Assembly: GCA_011374625.1 (NCBI GenBank)
Contig: DRPN01000031.1
Span: forward strand, 1 to 49,000
DNA length: 49,000 nucleotides
Reading direction: 5' to 3'
DNA from: Bacteroidota bacterium
GTDB taxonomy: Bacteria > Bacteroidota > Bacteroidia > Bacteroidales > VadinHA17
In this document: positions 41,090 through 49,000 of the stretch, in pieces
Layout: every line of letters begins with the position of its first letter
Numbering within the stretch: position 1 is the stretch's first letter
Made by a program: the position numbers and the translations under genes
Notes under the pieces: model-generated
The model's input: only the letters and a program-made list of their open reading frames with translations
Databases searched by the model: none
Told to the model about the DNA's origin: nothing

Positions 41090-41129
41090 GGAATGAGGAA
41101 TGAGAGATGAGAGATGAGGAATGAGAGAC
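41088..41129. repeat. Heptamer tandem repeat (GAGRRAT x6)
   Basis: Six 7-mers (GAGGAAT, GAGAGAT and a final GAGAGAC) begin within the mltG stop codon, and purine-rich, less regular sequence continues to about 41151. The spacer to the phosphomutase gene otherwise holds only a near-consensus box TATATTTA (41236-41243). Confidence 0.85.
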
Positions 41130-41265
41130 TGAGAGAAGGAGAGGAGGAATGTTTACGAAAAAGTGGTGAAGAGAGTGGCAGGGGTGTAGTGATTTGCGCT
41201 CGGGTGAAACATTAATTAAAATAAAAAACTGTATGTATATTTAAATCGGATTCAATAAAAAAAAA

Positions 41266-42693
41266 ATGGCAGATATAAAATTTGGCACGGATGGTTGGAG
41301 AGCGGTTATCGCCGAGAGTTTTACCGTGGATAATGTGGCCCGGGTAGCTTGGGCGGTAGCCCGCTGGGTGTGCAGCAAAGATGGTGAAGCCAGTGTGGTG
41401 GTGGGATATGACACCCGGTTTGGGGGAAAAATGTTTGCCGAGACCGTAGCTAAAGTGCTGACGCTAAAAGGAATCAGGGTGTATCTGTCTCCCGATTTTG
41501 TGACGGTTCCCATGGTTTCCTATGGTGTTGTGGCCCTTAAAGCCCGGGCGGGCATCGTGATTACTGCCAGTCATAATCCTTCACAGTATAATGGGATCAA
41601 ACTGAAAGGACCTCACGGAGGCCCCTTGGATAATCAGGAAACCAGAATTATTGAGAGCCTTATCCCGGATGAAAACGAGCTTAGCCTTGAAACCATACGA
41701 TGGGACAGCAGCCTGCAGAAAGATAAGATCATTTACACCGACCTTGAACAGATCTATCTGGAAAATATCCAAACAAATTTTGATTTGGAGACACTCCGGA
41801 AAAACGGACTGAAGCTGGCTTTTGATGCTATGTATGGCGCATCTCAAAATATTATTCAGCGTTTGTTTCCGGATGCCCGTTTTTTTCATTGCGTGGTGAA
41901 CCCGACTTTTTTCAATATTCCTCCGGAACCCGACCGGTCTTATTTGATGGAGTTCAGCGAAGCAATAAATAAGAGCGGAAAGATTGACCTGGGTATTGCC
42001 ATAGACGGTGACGGCGACAGGATTGCCCTGATCGACCCTGAAGGTAATTACATTGACTCGCATCATATTATACTGTTGCTGATCCTGTATCTGGCCGGAT
42101 ATAAGAAATTGAAAGGGAAGGTGGTGACCGGTTTTTCTTCCACCATTAAAGTGGAGAAACTGGCCGGACGCTACGGCTTGGAAACGGTACGTGTTCCTAT
42201 CGGTTTTAAGGAAGTCTCGGCGATCATGCGTAAAGAAACAGTGCTGGTTGGTGGAGAGGAGTCTGGAGGCTTCTCGGTGGTTTCACATATCCCCGAAAGG
42301 GATGGCGTCTGGGTGGCTCTGACCATCATGCAGTTTATGGAAGAGACGGGAAAAGGGATCGGAGAGTTGTTGAAAGAGGTAGAGGCATTCACCGGCCCGT
42401 TTGTTTTCGGACGGGCCGATTTCAAGATGGCCCAGGACCAGATCCAGCGTATCCTGAAAAGATGCAGGACGGGAAGCTTTGACAGATTTGGTGACTTTCG
42501 GGTATCTCATGAGGTGGCTTTTGACGGCTTCAAATATTTTTTCAATGATCATGAATGGCTGATGATCCGGTCTTCCGGCACCGAGCATATGCTGCGCTTG
42601 TATGCTGAGGCGGATACGCAGGAACGAATGGAGACTATCCTCAAAGCAGGCTACAATACGCTAATGGCGGATTCTGAAAGCGAGAAATCCTGA
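41266..42693 (+). CDS. Phosphoglucomutase/phosphomannomutase family protein
   Basis: A 475-residue cytoplasmic alpha-D-phosphohexomutase. All four active-site elements are visible: the phosphoserine loop VITASHNPSQYNG (about residues 101-113), the metal loop AIDGDGDRIAL (about 245-255), the sugar-binding GGEESGG (about 325-331) and the phosphate-binding RSSGTEHMLRLYAEA near the C-terminus. It interconverts 1- and 6-phosphates of glucose or mannose, or possibly glucosamine; the substrate is not certain. It could feed sugar nucleotides for peptidoglycan or the exported polysaccharide (inference). It is convergent with murB, with 16 bases between the stops. Confidence 0.92.
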   Translation: MADIKFGTDGWRAVIAESFTVDNVARVAWAVARWVCSKDGEASVVVGYDTRFGGKMFAETVAKVLTLKGIRVYLSPDFVTVPMVSYGVVALKARAGIVITASHNPSQYNGIKLKGPHGGPLDNQETRIIESLIPDENELSLETIRWDSSLQKDKIIYTDLEQIYLENIQTNFDLETLRKNGLKLAFDAMYGASQNIIQRLFPDARFFHCVVNPTFFNIPPEPDRSYLMEFSEAINKSGKIDLGIAIDGDGDRIALIDPEGNYIDSHHIILLLILYLAGYKKLKGKVVTGFSSTIKVEKLAGRYGLETVRVPIGFKEVSAIMRKETVLVGGEESGGFSVVSHIPERDGVWVALTIMQFMEETGKGIGELLKEVEAFTGPFVFGRADFKMAQDQIQRILKRCRTGSFDRFGDFRVSHEVAFDGFKYFFNDHEWLMIRSSGTEHMLRLYAEADTQERMETILKAGYNTLMADSESEKS

Positions 42694-42709
42694 CTTACTC
42701 CAAACAGGT

Positions 42710-43729
42710 TCAAAGAATCAGGACTTCCGGCTCCAAAAATACGGCAAACCGTTCATACACACTTTTTTGTATGGCTCGTGAGAAGTCTAGTATCTCTTTG
42801 CCGGTAGCATGTCCAAGGTTGACGATCACCAAAGGCTGGCGATGCCATGTGGCACAAGGGCCGGTTTGTTTTCCTTTCCAGCCGCATTGTTCTATCAGCC
42901 AGGCTGCCGGAATTTTGAAACGATCACCGGGAAGTGCATGCCATGGCATGTCAGGATAATCTGCCAGTAGGGTTTCCCACTTTTCTTTGCTGACCAAGGG
43001 GTTCTTGAAAAAACTGCCGGCATTACCTGTCTGTTCGGGATCGGGTAATTTGCTCCGGCGGACCCGCATCACGGCCTCACGGACATCAAGGATGTCAGGG
43101 TGGGAGACATGTTCTGTTTCCCGGACCAGTTGCGGATAGGAGAGATTCAGCCGGGGTTGCAGTGATAAACGGAAACGAACGGAAGTGATAAAAAAAGACC
43201 GTAAAGCAGGGGTCTTGAAGAGGCTGTGCCGGTATCCAAACCGGCAGGCCTTGTTGGTAAATGATTTCTTTTCGCCCGTGTGTAGATCAATGCCCGTTAC
43301 GGACAGAATAATATCTGCCGCTTCGACGCCATAAGCACCGATATTTTGCACGGCTGCCGCGCCGGCTGTCCCCGGGATCAGGGAGAGGTTTTCGGTGCCG
43401 TAATATCGATGTTCCACGCAATAACCGACAAAACTGTCCCATTCCACCCCTGAACCAGTTTCCAGGATCACTTCATCCCCGGTTTTTTCTATCATGCGGA
43501 TTCCTTCGATACGGTTATGCAATACCAGCCCATGGAAGTCTTCGGTAAAGAGGATGTTGCTGCCTTTTCCGATGATCAGTAAAGCGTGTTCAGCAGTTGC
43601 TCCAGTCTCTTTAAGTGCATACAGGTCATCGGATGTATGTATGGTAGCAAAATATTCTGCTGTCACAACTACCCCAAAGGTATTGTACCGCAGCAAAGAG
43701 ATATTTTTCCGGATAAGAGGTTGTTCCAA
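42710..43729 (-). CDS. murB: UDP-N-acetylenolpyruvoylglucosamine reductase
   Basis: A 339-residue flavoenzyme that reduces UDP-GlcNAc-enolpyruvate to UDP-MurNAc in peptidoglycan synthesis. The FAD-binding domain has YNTFGV, IIGKGSNILF and LIPGTAGAAAVQNIGAYGVE. The catalytic serine proton donor is in NAGSFFKNP (about residue 229), and the length and the Tyr-loop insertion match the E. coli-like type I enzyme. No ATG is available near the conserved N-terminus; TTG at 43729 is the only reasonable start, 30 bases after the ggt stop in the same frame. It ends the exbB-exbD-tonB-ggt-murB series. Confidence 0.95.
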   Translation of the reverse strand: MEQPLIRKNISLLRYNTFGVVVTAEYFATIHTSDDLYALKETGATAEHALLIIGKGSNILFTEDFHGLVLHNRIEGIRMIEKTGDEVILETGSGVEWDSFVGYCVEHRYYGTENLSLIPGTAGAAAVQNIGAYGVEAADIILSVTGIDLHTGEKKSFTNKACRFGYRHSLFKTPALRSFFITSVRFRLSLQPRLNLSYPQLVRETEHVSHPDILDVREAVMRVRRSKLPDPEQTGNAGSFFKNPLVSKEKWETLLADYPDMPWHALPGDRFKIPAAWLIEQCGWKGKQTGPCATWHRQPLVIVNLGHATGKEILDFSRAIQKSVYERFAVFLEPEVLIL

Positions 43730-43759
43730 AACAGATATTAATGGGTGATGAACAAAAAA

Positions 43760-45451
43760 TTAGTAACCAGCTGCCTGTCCGTCTTTTCGTGATTCCGATG
43801 CACCGTAATAAACATGGTTTTTTGCATCCCACATGATCGCCTGGTATCCTCCGTATCCTCCGATGGTCCATTGGATACGGTGACCCCGGCGCATAAGATC
43901 ACGGATGGTCTCATAAGAAAATCCGCTTTCAAGGTAAACGGTCCCTCCGTCATGCATGAATTCCCCGGTGGGTTGAGAAGATCCTCCATGACGGATACGG
44001 GGTGCGTCGCCTGCTTCCTGCAGGTTCATGCCGAAATCGATCAGGTTGATAACGATCTGTACATGTCCCTGAGGTTGCATGGAACCGCCCATTACACCGA
44101 AGCTGACCCATGGTTGCCCGTTTTTGGTGATGAACGCCGGTATGATGGTGTGAAAAGGCCTTTTTCCGGGAGCATAGGTATTCATTTCCCCTTTTTTCAG
44201 ATTGAATAGTTCGCCACGGTCCTGCAGGACAAAGCCCAGACTGTCAGGGGTCATACCTGATCCCATGCCGCGGTAATTGCTCTGGATAAGGGATACCATA
44301 TTTCCCCACTGATCGGCCACGGTCATATAGACTGTTTCGCCATGTTCCAGCTCACCTGCATCCACACTGCGGGCAGCACGCTGCGGGTTGATCAGTTGCC
44401 TGCGCCGGGCTGCATATTCTTTGGAGATGAGCTCCTGTACGGGAATCCTGTTAAAAGCAGGATCAGCATAGAATTTGGCCCTGTCGGCAAAAGCCAGTTT
44501 CTTGGCTTCGACAAAATAGTGAATATAGTCGGCGCTGCCAAAACCCATGGCACCTATATCATAGCCTTCCAATATATTGAGCATCTGCAGGGCGGCGATC
44601 CCCTGGCCGTTGGGAGGGAGTTCCCATACATCATATCCCCGGTAACTGGTGGATACGGGCTCCACCCATTCGGAATGGTGGGAAGCCAGATCTTCATAGG
44701 ATAAGAAACCTCCGTTTCTTTTCATATAAGCAGCAATGGTGCGTGCAATATCTCCTTTGTAAAAAGCATCCCTGCCTCCTAAAGCAACTTTTTCAAGGGT
44801 ATTGGCCAGGTATGGGTTCTTGAAGATCTCTCCTTTGCGGGGGGCGTGGCCTCCGGGCATGAAGATCTCTTTAAAATTTTCGTATTTCTGCAGTATGCGT
44901 GCATTGCCCTGCCAGTAGTAAGCGATGAGTTCGGTCACCGGAAACCCTTCCCGGGCATAGTTGATGGCCGGTTGCAGGATCTCTTTCATAGGCAGATTGC
45001 CGAACTTATCGTGAAGGGCAAACCATCCGTCCACACATCCGGGTACCGTCACCGGCAAGGGCCCGTGAGCAGGGATATGGGTGTATCCATGTTGTATGAA
45101 ATAATCCAGGGTGAGTGATTTTGGGGAGCGTCCACTGCCGTTGAGACCGTAGAGTTTTTTTGTTTTGGTGTCCCATACAATGGCAAAAAGATCCCCGCCT
45201 ATGCCGCTGCCGGTAGGTTCGACCAGGCCCAGCAGGGCATCGGCAGCAATAGCCGCATCTACTGCTGTGCCTCCTTTTTTTAAGATGTCGAGGGCTGTCT
45301 GGGTGACCAGCGGGTGACTGGTGCAAGCCATCCCGTGACGGGCAATTACTTCAGAGCGGGTGGCGAAGACCCGCCCTGTGATCCGGTCCTGAGCAGGCGA
45401 TACTCCCTGCAGGAGTGCTACCCCTGCCGCAATGAGAAAAACCTTTTTCAT
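43760..45451 (-). CDS. ggt: Gamma-glutamyltransferase family protein
   Basis: A 563-residue exported N-terminal nucleophile hydrolase. The signal peptide is MKKVFLIAAGVALLQGVSPA. The large-subunit part carries GGTAVDAAIAADALLGLVEP and GSGIGGDLFAIVWD. The self-cleavage site and nucleophilic threonine lie in HGETVYMTVAD, followed by NYRGMGSGMTPDS and MGGSMQPQGHVQ. It resembles the YwrD-like branch more than classical E. coli Ggt, so a substrate other than glutathione is possible. The ORF track starts at 45577, but the first 42 residues are not signal-like and overlap tonB; the ATG at 45451 is better. It follows tonB by 58 bases. Confidence 0.9.
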   Translation of the reverse strand: MKKVFLIAAGVALLQGVSPAQDRITGRVFATRSEVIARHGMACTSHPLVTQTALDILKKGGTAVDAAIAADALLGLVEPTGSGIGGDLFAIVWDTKTKKLYGLNGSGRSPKSLTLDYFIQHGYTHIPAHGPLPVTVPGCVDGWFALHDKFGNLPMKEILQPAINYAREGFPVTELIAYYWQGNARILQKYENFKEIFMPGGHAPRKGEIFKNPYLANTLEKVALGGRDAFYKGDIARTIAAYMKRNGGFLSYEDLASHHSEWVEPVSTSYRGYDVWELPPNGQGIAALQMLNILEGYDIGAMGFGSADYIHYFVEAKKLAFADRAKFYADPAFNRIPVQELISKEYAARRRQLINPQRAARSVDAGELEHGETVYMTVADQWGNMVSLIQSNYRGMGSGMTPDSLGFVLQDRGELFNLKKGEMNTYAPGKRPFHTIIPAFITKNGQPWVSFGVMGGSMQPQGHVQIVINLIDFGMNLQEAGDAPRIRHGGSSQPTGEFMHDGGTVYLESGFSYETIRDLMRRGHRIQWTIGGYGGYQAIMWDAKNHVYYGASESRKDGQAAGY

Positions 45452-45509
45452 TTTTTTTGTTCTTTGGTTAGCATTGTTAACGGCCAATGGCAAAGGAAAC
45501 CGCTTCGGG

Positions 45510-46409
45510 TTATTGCAGGATGAACTTGTAGGTGATGGTTCCTTTCTGGAACGCCGGAGCGTCGGGTTTACGATCAAATTTGGAGGCCAGGGCCGCTTTT
45601 TTTGCTGCGTTCAGGAGATCCTGGTTGAGGGTGGTGGACCCTTTCACTCCGGGGGTTGCCTTGGTGACATTGCCGTTGCGGTCAACCGTCACTTCCACCA
45701 CCACGATTCCGGCAACCTGATAATTGTATTGGGGCAGAGGCAGTTTCTGAGGGGTCCTGCCGCCCAGACTGTAAGACACCCCGCCGTTACCGGTACCGGG
45801 GGTGCCTGAGTGCGTGCCCGCCTGCACCGAGCCCTCAGGGTTTCCCTGGTTGCCTTTCCCTCCTGTTTCTCCCTCAGAGGCCGTATTGGCGGTACCCTGG
45901 GCATTGGCGAAAGCGTTCTTTGTGCGTCGCAGAATCTCTTGTTTTTTCCGTTCTTCTGCCTCACGGCGTTTACGCTCCTCTTCTTCCTTGCGTTTTCTTT
46001 CCAGTTCTTCCTGCCTTTTCTTTTGGAGTGCTTCTTCCTGTTTTCTCCGGGCTTCTTCAGCCTGTTTTTTTTTACGCAATTCTTCCGCTGTGGGTTTTTT
46101 GGGTTTTGTTTCTTTTCCCGATTCCACCGCGGCAGCTTCTTCAATATCCTGAGTCAGGATCTTTTCTTTTGAAGTCTCCGTAGTTTTTGGGGGTGTTTTT
46201 GATGGTGGAGGAAGGCTGGCAGGAAGGGCAGGTGCTGGTTCGAGAAGACCCCCTCCGGTATTATCCGTGCCGAAGTTGATCAGTAAAGCTTCTTCCTGAG
46301 GAGGAGGAAAAGGAGCATGCAACCCGAAAAAAACCAGCAAAAGAATAAGTGTGCCATGAAAAATAATCGTGGCTACTATTCCTCTTGTATGTTTATTGCT
46401 GCCGGGCAT
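45510..46409 (-). CDS. tonB: TonB/TolA-like energy transducer
   Basis: A 299-residue inner-membrane protein. One N-terminal helix (IVATIIFHGTLILLLVFFGL, about residues 11-30) is followed by a proline-rich stretch. A long charged coiled coil comes next (about 110-165, mainly Lys, Arg, Glu and Gln). A Gly/Thr/Asn-rich linker (about 170-215) leads to a C-terminal TonB-like domain (GIVVVEVTVDRNGNVTKATP, about 232-299). It should pass energy from ExbB-ExbD to outer-membrane transporters. The length of the charged region is reminiscent of TolA, but the C-terminal domain is TonB-like. It lies 2 bases after exbD. Confidence 0.88.
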   Translation of the reverse strand: MPGSNKHTRGIVATIIFHGTLILLLVFFGLHAPFPPPQEEALLINFGTDNTGGGLLEPAPALPASLPPPSKTPPKTTETSKEKILTQDIEEAAAVESGKETKPKKPTAEELRKKKQAEEARRKQEEALQKKRQEELERKRKEEEERKRREAEERKKQEILRRTKNAFANAQGTANTASEGETGGKGNQGNPEGSVQAGTHSGTPGTGNGGVSYSLGGRTPQKLPLPQYNYQVAGIVVVEVTVDRNGNVTKATPGVKGSTTLNQDLLNAAKKAALASKFDRKPDAPAFQKGTITYKFILQ

Positions 46410-46411
46410 AA

Positions 46412-46804
46412 TTATCGCGCTGTGGTAGCCAGCACCAGTTTGTAACCGTTCCGTTTGGCAATGTTCATTACATCTACCACATACTGCACGGGGATGGTCC
46501 TGTCAACATGCAGGGAGATATAAATGTCCTTGTTGTTGCCTATTTTTTGTTGCAGAGCCCTCTCCAGGTCATTGATGGCTACCGGTTTGTCTTCAATGTA
46601 ATATTTCAGATCCTTGGTGATAGAGACGGTGGTGAACGGCTTTGCGGAGGTCTGGTTGGCACTTCTCGGCAACAGCAGTTTCAGGGCGGTAGGACTGATT
46701 AGGGTGGAAGAGATCATGAAAAAGATCAGCAACAGGAAGATGATATCGGTCATCCCTGACATGCTGAACGAAGGGCTTATTTTATTTCTTGATTGTATGG
46801 CCAT
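46412..46804 (-). CDS. exbD: Biopolymer transport protein ExbD
   Basis: A 130-residue inner-membrane protein with a single N-terminal helix containing the proton-conducting aspartate (MSGMTDIIFLLLIFFMISST, about residues 17-36). A periplasmic domain of ExbD/TolR type follows, ending VVDVMNIAKRNGYKLVLAT. It forms the proton channel with ExbB to energise TonB. It lies 32 bases after exbB and 2 bases before tonB. Confidence 0.93.
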   Translation of the reverse strand: MAIQSRNKISPSFSMSGMTDIIFLLLIFFMISSTLISPTALKLLLPRSANQTSAKPFTTVSITKDLKYYIEDKPVAINDLERALQQKIGNNKDIYISLHVDRTIPVQYVVDVMNIAKRNGYKLVLATTAR

Positions 46805-46836
46805 ATTAGATAGGTAAAATGCTGAATTTACTATAC

Positions 46837-47526
46837 TTACTCAACCGGTTCATTCAGGATATCCATAAATTCCGAGGTACGGGCTTCCAGCTGGAACACC
46901 ACTTTTTCGACACGTGCTACTAAAATGTTATAGGCAAAATACGCAATAATACCAACGATCAATCCTGCCACGGTGGTGACCAGTGCGGTATAGATGCCGT
47001 TAGACAGTGTGGTAATATCTACGTTGTTACCGGCATTTGCCATATCATAGAAAGCCATGATCATGCCAATAACGGTGCCCAGGAATCCCAGCATGGGAGC
47101 ACCGCCGGCAACGGTAGCCAGGGCGGGAAGGCCTTTTTCCAGATTGTATATTTCCAGGCGTCCTGCATTTTCAATGGCTGCATGCACATCCTGAATAGGG
47201 CGGCCGATGAGGCGTATCCCTTTTTCCAACATGCGGGCTACCGGATGATCCTGGGATTGACACAATGCCATGGCTGATTCGATTTTCCCTTCATGGATAT
47301 AGTCCTTGATACGGTTCATCAGGTTGTTGTCTTCCATGGAAGCTTTCCTGATCACAAAATAACGGTCGAAGAAAATATAAATCGCAATCAGCGAGAGCAG
47401 GAAGATAACAAGATTTACCCAACCTCCTTTCATGGCCAGATCCCAGTAAGACATGGTTACTTGTCCGGCACCTTGTGCCGCCGTGTCAGCCACGGAAATT
47501 TGTGCAAAGATCATTGTCAGGTTCAT
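46837..47526 (-). CDS. exbB: MotA/TolQ/ExbB proton channel family protein
   Basis: A 229-residue inner-membrane protein with three membrane helices (about 34-54, 130-155 and 170-200). The conserved channel region reads ALATVAGGAPMLGFLGTVIGM and ALVTTVAGLIVGIIAYFAYN. It forms the pentameric channel around the ExbD helices. First gene of the exbB-exbD-tonB-ggt-murB series. A near-consensus -7 box TAATTTCG (47551-47544, minus strand) directly abuts the T-run of the nhaD terminator and predicts a leader of about 10 bases. Confidence 0.93.
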   Translation of the reverse strand: MNLTMIFAQISVADTAAQGAGQVTMSYWDLAMKGGWVNLVIFLLSLIAIYIFFDRYFVIRKASMEDNNLMNRIKDYIHEGKIESAMALCQSQDHPVARMLEKGIRLIGRPIQDVHAAIENAGRLEIYNLEKGLPALATVAGGAPMLGFLGTVIGMIMAFYDMANAGNNVDITTLSNGIYTALVTTVAGLIVGIIAYFAYNILVARVEKVVFQLEARTSEFMDILNEPVE

Positions 47527-47551
47527 AGGTTTTACATTTTTTACGAAATTA

Positions 47552-47590
47552 TAAAAAAAACGAGATATAACAGGAAATATTATATCTCGT
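47552..47590 (-). terminator. Intrinsic terminator of nhaD
   Basis: On the minus strand ACGAGATATAA pairs over 11 bp with TTATATCTCGT (9-base loop) and is followed by an eight-T run. It lies 25 bases past the nhaD stop and insulates exbB. Confidence 0.9.
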
Positions 47591-47614
47591 AATGATTCAT
47601 ACTTTTAGTCTTAT

Positions 47615-49000
47615 TTATTTAATCAGATAATATATCAGTGATCCACCCAAAAAACCTGAAAGGGCAAGCAGGCTCATACGCTTAAGATACCAGATAAAGT
47701 CTATCTTTTCCAGTCCCATAGCAGCCACACCGGCAGCCGATCCGATGATCAGGATGCTTCCACCCGTCCCGGCGGTATAGGCCAGAAACTCCCAAAACAA
47801 TCCGTCCTGTACAAAATTCTGAGCCCAGGCCAGGGTGGTCGGGTCGGTTATGGTCTGAAGCATATGCGGTTCCTGAATAGGATACATGCCCATTCCCCCG
47901 GCGGTCAGGGGCACATTGTCAACGATGGCGGAGAGCAGTCCTATGGCCATATCAATGAAATAAATATTATGTAGTTTTTCATCCAGATACGTGGAAAGCA
48001 AATGCAGATGTCCGGCTGACTGAAGGGCTGCCACTGCACTCAATATACCCAGGAAAAAGAAGATAGTAGGAGCATCGATCTTTTTCAGCACGGAAGTGAT
48101 CATGCACTGTTTTTTCTTATCGGGATTGGCTTTCCGGTGAATCAGGTCGGTGATGATCCAGAGGATAGACAGCCCCCCCAACATGCCCATGTATGGCGGC
48201 AGGTGCGTGACGGTTTTGAATACCGGCACGGACAGCAAGGCTCCTACGCCCAGAAAGAAGATAAGGTTTCGTTCGCCTTTGTGTGATGCAGTGTTGGGAT
48301 CATCCTCCGGGACTTTCGGAGGTTCATAATGCCCTTTCTCAAAGAAAGAAACGATAATCAACGGAATCAGCATGTTTACCAGACTGACCAGGAATATTCC
48401 TTTGATAATACCCCAGGCCGTGATCTGCCCGCCGATCCAAAGCATAATGGTGGTCACATCACCAATAGGTGACCAGGCCCCCCCGGCATTGGCAGCAATA
48501 ACGATCATACTGGCAAAAAACCAACGGTCTTTCTTTTCTTTGATCAGCTTATTCAGGAGTGTCACCATCACAATGGTAGAAGTCAGGTTGTCAAGGGCGG
48601 CAGACATAAAGAACGTGAGGAAGGAAAGTATCCATAAAAGCTTGACCTTATTGGTGGTACTGATCTTGTCCGTAATGATCTTGAAGCCGTTATGGGAATC
48701 AACGGTTTCCACAATAGTCATGGCACCCCACAGAAAAAACAGAATCTCTGAAATCTCTCCCAGATGATGTATGATCTCGTGGTCTACAATGAACTTTAGA
48801 AATTGTTTGTGTTCGGGTAGACGGGCCAGGTCGGGATTCTTGCCCAAAAATTCCTGGAAAAAGGTCTTTCCTGGTCCGGTTAGAATCTCATGAGATCCGA
48901 TCATAAACAAGACCCAGAGCACAACGCTGGTGATAAGTGCAGAAGCTGCTTTATCAACTTTTATGGGATGTTCCAGGGCTATTGCGGTATAACCCAGTAC
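47615..49000 (-). CDS. nhaD: NhaD-type Na+/H+ antiporter, N-terminus beyond the window
   Basis: A polytopic inner-membrane protein with about ten visible helices. NhaD-type motifs are TSTIVMVTLLNKLI, AANAGGAWSPIGDVTTIMLW and FFLGILSAVAALQSAGHL, with DNVPLTAGGMGMYP in the C-terminal half. It exports Na+ (or Li+) in exchange for protons. The ORF track begins at a GTG (48922), but I read the frame further upstream: it stays open to the window edge and continues with family-like sequence (TAIALEHPIKVDKAASAL), so the gene is truncated by the window and not by mutation. It is the second sodium antiporter here, unrelated in sequence to NhaC. It ends at a strong terminator. Confidence 0.93.
   Translation of the reverse strand, partial: VLGYTAIALEHPIKVDKAASALITSVVLWVLFMIGSHEILTGPGKTFFQEFLGKNPDLARLPEHKQFLKFIVDHEIIHHLGEISEILFFLWGAMTIVETVDSHNGFKIITDKISTTNKVKLLWILSFLTFFMSAALDNLTSTIVMVTLLNKLIKEKKDRWFFASMIVIAANAGGAWSPIGDVTTIMLWIGGQITAWGIIKGIFLVSLVNMLIPLIIVSFFEKGHYEPPKVPEDDPNTASHKGERNLIFFLGVGALLSVPVFKTVTHLPPYMGMLGGLSILWIITDLIHRKANPDKKKQCMITSVLKKIDAPTIFFFLGILSAVAALQSAGHLHLLSTYLDEKLHNIYFIDMAIGLLSAIVDNVPLTAGGMGMYPIQEPHMLQTITDPTTLAWAQNFVQDGLFWEFLAYTAGTGGSILIIGSAAGVAAMGLEKIDFIWYLKRMSLLALSGFLGGSLIYYLIK

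Noticed and set aside
45452-45577. N-terminal extension of the gamma-glutamyltransferase
   Set aside because: It overlaps the end of tonB and lacks signal character; the ATG at 45451 starts a clear signal peptide.
1-49000. CRISPR arrays, tRNA or rRNA genes, transposons, prophage
   Set aside because: No regularly spaced 25-40 bp repeats, no tRNA T-loop plus acceptor pairs, and no transposase, integrase or phage structural genes were seen on either strand.

Overview
The window looks like a chromosomal segment of a member of the Bacteroidota, most likely order Bacteroidales or a close relative. The clearest internal sign is the promoter architecture: three promoters match TTTG, 19-20 nt, TAnnTTTG (before wza, the M23 peptidase and fadD), and five more sites have a perfect TAnnTTTG box alone. 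Gene content agrees: PD40/TPR/OmpA envelope proteins, a Wza/Wzc pair with a tyrosine-rich tail, a short AMP nucleosidase, an alaS/M23/MerR neighbourhood, a long HtpG and several small Bacteroidota-type hypotheticals. No rRNA, tRNA, CRISPR array, prophage or transposase was seen.

Layout. 1-4.8 kb (minus): a polysaccharide export operon wza-wzc with an NhaC Na+/H+ antiporter at its end. 4.8-9.0 kb: yqgE (plus); amn-holA-rhomboid (minus); an orphan HSDR_N nuclease-like gene (plus); a GNAT acetyltransferase (minus). 9.0-19.6 kb (minus): five tandem paralogues that share a signal peptide, TPR helices and a PD40 propeller but end differently: a SPOR domain, no extra domain, an OmpA domain (twice), and a block of four 68-residue helical repeats followed by a transmembrane anchor. 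This is the most distinctive part of the window. 19.7-23.7 kb (minus): M23 peptidase, a gene interrupted by an in-frame amber codon, a MerR regulator, a Nif3-like protein and a coiled-coil zinc-ribbon protein that ends at a terminator. 23.8-33.6 kb: alaS (plus), then fadD, an M14 carboxypeptidase, an HD hydrolase, a small DNA-binding-like protein and an NfeD/ClpP-class membrane protease (minus). 33.7-42.7 kb (mostly plus): purB with an MsbA-like ABC exporter, htpG with a strong terminator, a membrane hypothetical (minus), mltG and a phosphohexomutase. 42.7-49.0 kb (minus): exbB-exbD-tonB-ggt-murB, preceded by an NhaD antiporter that runs off the right edge.

How the genes fit together. Most products act in the envelope: peptidoglycan synthesis and trimming (murB, mltG, M23), polysaccharide export (wza-wzc), outer-membrane energisation (exbBD-tonB), membrane proteolysis (rhomboid, NfeD), sodium/proton exchange (nhaC, nhaD), and the PD40 family, which I infer to be periplasmic scaffold or sensor proteins held at different envelope layers by interchangeable C-termini. 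A second theme is simple tandem repeats between genes: degenerate 7-mers at four loci and an 8-mer at one, three of them directly upstream of predicted -7 boxes.

Limits: all functions are assigned by reading motifs. No database search was run, and domain limits are approximate.
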